Assembly: GCA_963663525.2 (NCBI GenBank)
Contig: CAXXHC010000001.1
Location: 1,798,001-1,862,000 of the forward strand
DNA: 64,000 nucleotides
Source: G963663525 sp963663525
GTDB taxonomy: Bacteria > Myxococcota_A > SURF-8 > G963663525
Direction: 5' to 3'
Shown here: positions 61,570 to 64,000 of the stretch, one piece after another
Numbering within the stretch: position 1 is the stretch's first letter
Layout: every line of letters starts with the position of its first letter
Program-made: the position numbers and the translations under genes
Notes under the pieces: model-generated
What the model saw: only the letters and a program-made list of their open reading frames with translations
Told to the model about the DNA's origin: nothing
The model's database searches: none

Positions 61570-62757
61570 ATGAGTTTCGATGGGCGATTTGAAAAGCGGC
61601 TTCAGGATCTTCGCGAAAAACACCTGTTGCGCGAAACGTTTCCCTTGGATTCCGGCCAGGGATCAAGCATCGAAACGCCTCATGGCAGGTTGATAAATTT
61701 CTCCAGCAACGACTATCTCGGTTTCTCCTCGAACGAGACGCTGAAAAGCGCGGCGCGCGACGCCGTGGAGCGCTGGGGAACGGGCGCAGGTTCGGCGCGA
61801 CTTGTGGCGGGGGATCTTCCGCCCCATCGTGCGCTGGAAGAGGAAGTCGCGCGGCGTTTCAGCAAGGAACGGGCGCTGCTTTTCAATTCCGGCTACCAGG
61901 CGAACGTGGGGATTCTTTCTTCCTTGGCGGAACGCGACGACGTGATTTTTTCCGACGCCCTGTGCCACGCCAGCATCGTGGACGGCTGCCGGCTTTCGCC
62001 TGCGAAAAAGGTCGTCGTACCCCACGCCAACGCCGATGCGCTGTTGTATTGGATGTCCATCACGCCGTGCCGGGGGCAACGCTTTTTCGTGACCGACGGC
62101 CTGTTCAGCGTGGATGGCGACCGAGCCCCGTTGAAGAAACAGATCGAGGTTGCGGGGCAGTTCGAGGCGATGGTGATCGTCGATGACGCCCATGGCATCG
62201 GAGCGGTGGGAAACACGGGGCTGGGAACCGTGGAAGAAGGCGACCTGCTTGACGGGATCGATTTGCTTGTGGGGACATTTTCCAAAGCGCTGGGTGGTTT
62301 CGGAGCCTATGCGACGTCGAGCCGCGCCGCCTGTGCATTGCTGCGCAACCGTGCGCGGAGTTTCATTTTCTCCACCTCGCTTCCGCCGTCCGTGGCGGCG
62401 ACGGGACTTGCAGCCATACGGCTTTTGGATACCGAAGAGGGGACGCTTGCCCGCGAGAAATTGCACGGTCTCAACCGGCGCGTGCGTGAGGTGTTGAAAG
62501 GGCAGGGCTGGGAACTGGGTCGCTGTCGCGACCAGATTTTTCCCCTCGTGATCGGCAGCGAGCACGCCGCCCTGGAGGTCGAGAGCCGCTTGCGTCAGGC
62601 GGGTTTTTACGTGCGTGCCCTGCGTCCTCCTACGGTGCCGCCCGGTTCCTGTCGTCTGCGGCTTTCGCTACGGGCCGACCTCGAACCGGAGCAGGTGGAA
62701 TCCCTGTTGAAACAAACCGCCATGTTTGTCGAGCTGCGCGACGTCGAACGCGGTTGA
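61570..62757 (+). CDS. bioF: 8-amino-7-oxononanoate synthase (BioF family)
   Basis: 395 aa PLP enzyme, alpha-oxoamine synthase family. Joins pimeloyl-ACP/CoA with alanine in biotin synthesis. Motifs: INFSSNDYLGFSS, GTGAGSARLVAGD, LFNSGYQANVGILSSL, DALCHASIVDGCRLS, VIVDDAHGIGAVG, and PLP Lys in GTFSKALGGFGAY. The CHASIVDG motif favours BioF over Kbl, but no other bio genes are here, so a related activity cannot be excluded. Start ATG 61570, 4 nt after the preceding stop; a longer in-frame start at 61102 lies inside that gene. Confidence 0.88.
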   Translation: MSFDGRFEKRLQDLREKHLLRETFPLDSGQGSSIETPHGRLINFSSNDYLGFSSNETLKSAARDAVERWGTGAGSARLVAGDLPPHRALEEEVARRFSKERALLFNSGYQANVGILSSLAERDDVIFSDALCHASIVDGCRLSPAKKVVVPHANADALLYWMSITPCRGQRFFVTDGLFSVDGDRAPLKKQIEVAGQFEAMVIVDDAHGIGAVGNTGLGTVEEGDLLDGIDLLVGTFSKALGGFGAYATSSRAACALLRNRARSFIFSTSLPPSVAATGLAAIRLLDTEEGTLAREKLHGLNRRVREVLKGQGWELGRCRDQIFPLVIGSEHAALEVESRLRQAGFYVRALRPPTVPPGSCRLRLSLRADLEPEQVESLLKQTAMFVELRDVERG

Positions 62758-63035
62758 GCCGCACACCTTCTTCTTTTCCTGCGTTTCTCTCAATATTCAT
62801 AGGTGTTGGAGTGCGGTGCGTTGAAAATGGCACGAATCTGCACGATTTTGCAGGTTTCGTCGGATAATGACGCGATATTTCATCATTTGTGAGTAGCGTA
62901 CACGGTGATTTTCTGCCACGATCTACCCATCCAAACGTGCGCCCGAAAAGCAATGGACGGCTCCCATGACGAAAGGAGATGCCGTATTTCAGGCGCGTGT
63001 TCGTAGCGAATTTTCAATAAAAGGCAGGTTTTCTT

Positions 63036-63614
63036 ATGCATCCACGATTTGCGTTGATTGCGCACCCGCTCGTCTCAATGCCGGAAGAGGAAGACCTTTC
63101 TTCCCAACTGCTTCGCTGCCGACGAAAAATCATCGAGCAGGATCTGACGCTCGGTGACGCCTGGGCGCGGTATGGGGGAAAGGCGGGTGTTTCGAAATGG
63201 CAGTTTTATAAGATCGCCGCCCGGTTCGAGTGGCGCAAGAAAGCGTGGCTGTATGCGAAGCTGGCGGAACGGCCCGACGATGAAAGGGCGCAGGACGGTA
63301 CACAAAGTCGTGAAGCCTTGCAGCGGGAACTTTCCTCGCGGGTTCTGGCCCTTGTGGACAGACTGCTCAAGCGCATGGAAGAGGACGTTGCGGGTGACGG
63401 TGAAAAAAAGCTGGATGAAAAGACGTTGAAAAACCTGTGGGCTATCGCCGACTCGGCCATGACGCGCCAAGCCGCGCGGGAGACTAACCACGCAGACGGG
63501 CGAGGAAATCACGATGAAATCGAATTCCTCCTTATCCGAGGAGCAGATCCGGAAAAGGTCGTTCGACCTTCTGCCGAAACAGATCGCCTTCATGGAGATT
63601 CCTCACGGCGCTGA
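63036..63614 (+). CDS. Phage terminase small subunit-like protein
   Basis: 192 aa. Helix-rich; N-terminal part with DAWARYGGKAGVSKWQFYKIAARFEW resembles the helix-turn-helix DNA-binding region of terminase small subunits, followed by helical segments. Its position directly before a terminase large subunit, overlapping it by about 100 nt in another frame, supports the call. Predicted to recognise the phage packaging site. Start ATG 63036; an internal ATG at 63078 has no better ribosome site. Left end of a prophage region; no integrase or attachment site seen to its left. Confidence 0.7.
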   Translation: MHPRFALIAHPLVSMPEEEDLSSQLLRCRRKIIEQDLTLGDAWARYGGKAGVSKWQFYKIAARFEWRKKAWLYAKLAERPDDERAQDGTQSREALQRELSSRVLALVDRLLKRMEEDVAGDGEKKLDEKTLKNLWAIADSAMTRQAARETNHADGRGNHDEIEFLLIRGADPEKVVRPSAETDRLHGDSSRR

Positions 63615-64000
63615 TACCGACATCTGCCTGTACCAGGGTGGCGTTGGTTCCGGGAAAACCACGGCGGGCGTGCTATTGGGATTGATGCTGGCCTATACGT
63701 TTCCGAAAAGTCGGGGACTTGTCGGGGCGAGGGATTACACGCTACTGCGCGACACGACGCGGGTCAAGTGGGAGGAACTGGTGCCGGGGCGGCTGATCGA
63801 GAGTTGGTCGAAAGACCCCGACAACCTCCGGCTGGTCAACGGGTCCGAAATCCGTTTCCGGCATTTGTCCGATCCGGGGCGGTTGCTGTCGAGCGAATTC
63901 AACTGGGCGCACGTCGAGGAAGCCTCGCAGATCACGCACAAGCTGTTCATGATTCTGCTTTCGCGGCTGCGCTACGACATCCCGGGCGAGGCCGGAGCGC
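63514..64000 (+). CDS. Phage terminase large subunit (3' end outside window)
   Basis: First ~162 residues, open to the right edge. ATPase motor of DNA packaging: Walker A LYQGGVGSGKTTAGVLLGL (about residue 40-58) and a Walker B-like WAHVEEASQI (about 134-143, with the acidic pair), plus RFRHLSDPGRLLSSEFN, as in Terminase_3/6-type large subunits. Start ATG 63514 lies inside the small-subunit gene. The nuclease domain is not visible because the window ends. Confidence 0.88.
   Translation, partial: MKSNSSLSEEQIRKRSFDLLPKQIAFMEIPHGADTDICLYQGGVGSGKTTAGVLLGLMLAYTFPKSRGLVGARDYTLLRDTTRVKWEELVPGRLIESWSKDPDNLRLVNGSEIRFRHLSDPGRLLSSEFNWAHVEEASQITHKLFMILLSRLRYDIPGEAGA

Noticed and set aside
62966..63157. 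63-aa frame before the terminase small subunit
   Set aside because: Overlaps the small-subunit gene and lacks a properly spaced ribosome site or family features; the 278-bp gap after bioF otherwise shows nothing I can support.
1..64000. CRISPR arrays, rRNA and tRNA genes
   Set aside because: No array of regularly spaced direct repeats, no rRNA-like stretch and no cloverleaf with T-loop/CCA seen; a tRNA scan would be the decisive check.

Overview
The window looks like chromosome from a free-living, motile, Gram-negative bacterium of the broad 'deltaproteobacterial' type (Myxococcota, Bradymonadota or a similar candidate lineage). This rests on many lipobox lipoproteins whose anchor cysteine is followed by an acidic linker and then Cys-rich repeats, on a secreted subtilase with repeated CDGxDNDCDG motifs and a C-terminal membrane anchor, on AgmX/TonB-like and MoxR/DUF58/transglutaminase genes, and on outer-membrane beta-barrel proteins ending in Phe. 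The taxonomy is inference; no rRNA or tRNA gene was seen. Coding density is high. Most of the noncoding space is palindromic repeats, promoters and terminators.

Layout: 1-8.1 kb: 5'-truncated GMC oxidoreductase, two Cys-rich lipoproteins, a GH88/105-like lipoprotein, a NUDIX hydrolase, methylmalonyl-CoA epimerase and an AgmX-like lipoprotein. 8.1-17 kb: MFS transporter, CrcB fluoride channel, membrane SGNH hydrolase, aldehyde dehydrogenase, and a divergent pair of outer-membrane barrels. 17.2-25.7 kb: a complete chemotaxis operon read leftwards (cheA-cheW-mcp-cheB-cheR-cheY-cheX). 25.8-28.6 kb: a compact five-gene leftward operon of a cysteine desulfurase, two small proteins of unknown function and two V4R-like proteins. 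This is my best candidate for an undescribed system. 28.6-37 kb: AT-rich spacer with an orphan promoter, exported MsrB-MsrA fusion, small membrane protein, a toroid-like lipoprotein and two more lipoproteins. 37-44.8 kb: RND exporter plus MobA, a miaA-fchA-ftcD operon, and a lipoprotein plus EEP phosphohydrolase pair. 44.9-49.2 kb: moxR-DUF58-transglutaminase operon. 49.3-62.8 kb: large Cys-rich lipoprotein, PhaC/lipase-like hydrolase, a degenerate tandem HD-GYP protein beside an intact response regulator-HD-GYP, the subtilase, and a ClpX-like ATPase, acidic conserved protein and BioF operon. 63.0 kb to the edge: terminase small and large subunits, the left end of a prophage or phage-derived element running out of the window.

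Repeats stand out. One ~180-bp element with terminal inverted repeats occurs three times (8268, 10222, 30440), and each copy is one long imperfect palindrome, MITE-like with no transposase in the window. Four other palindromes of different families sit at 4863, 8145, 40212 and 51801. Several starts were moved inward from the longest open frame because a clear Shine-Dalgarno, signal peptide or promoter position decides them.
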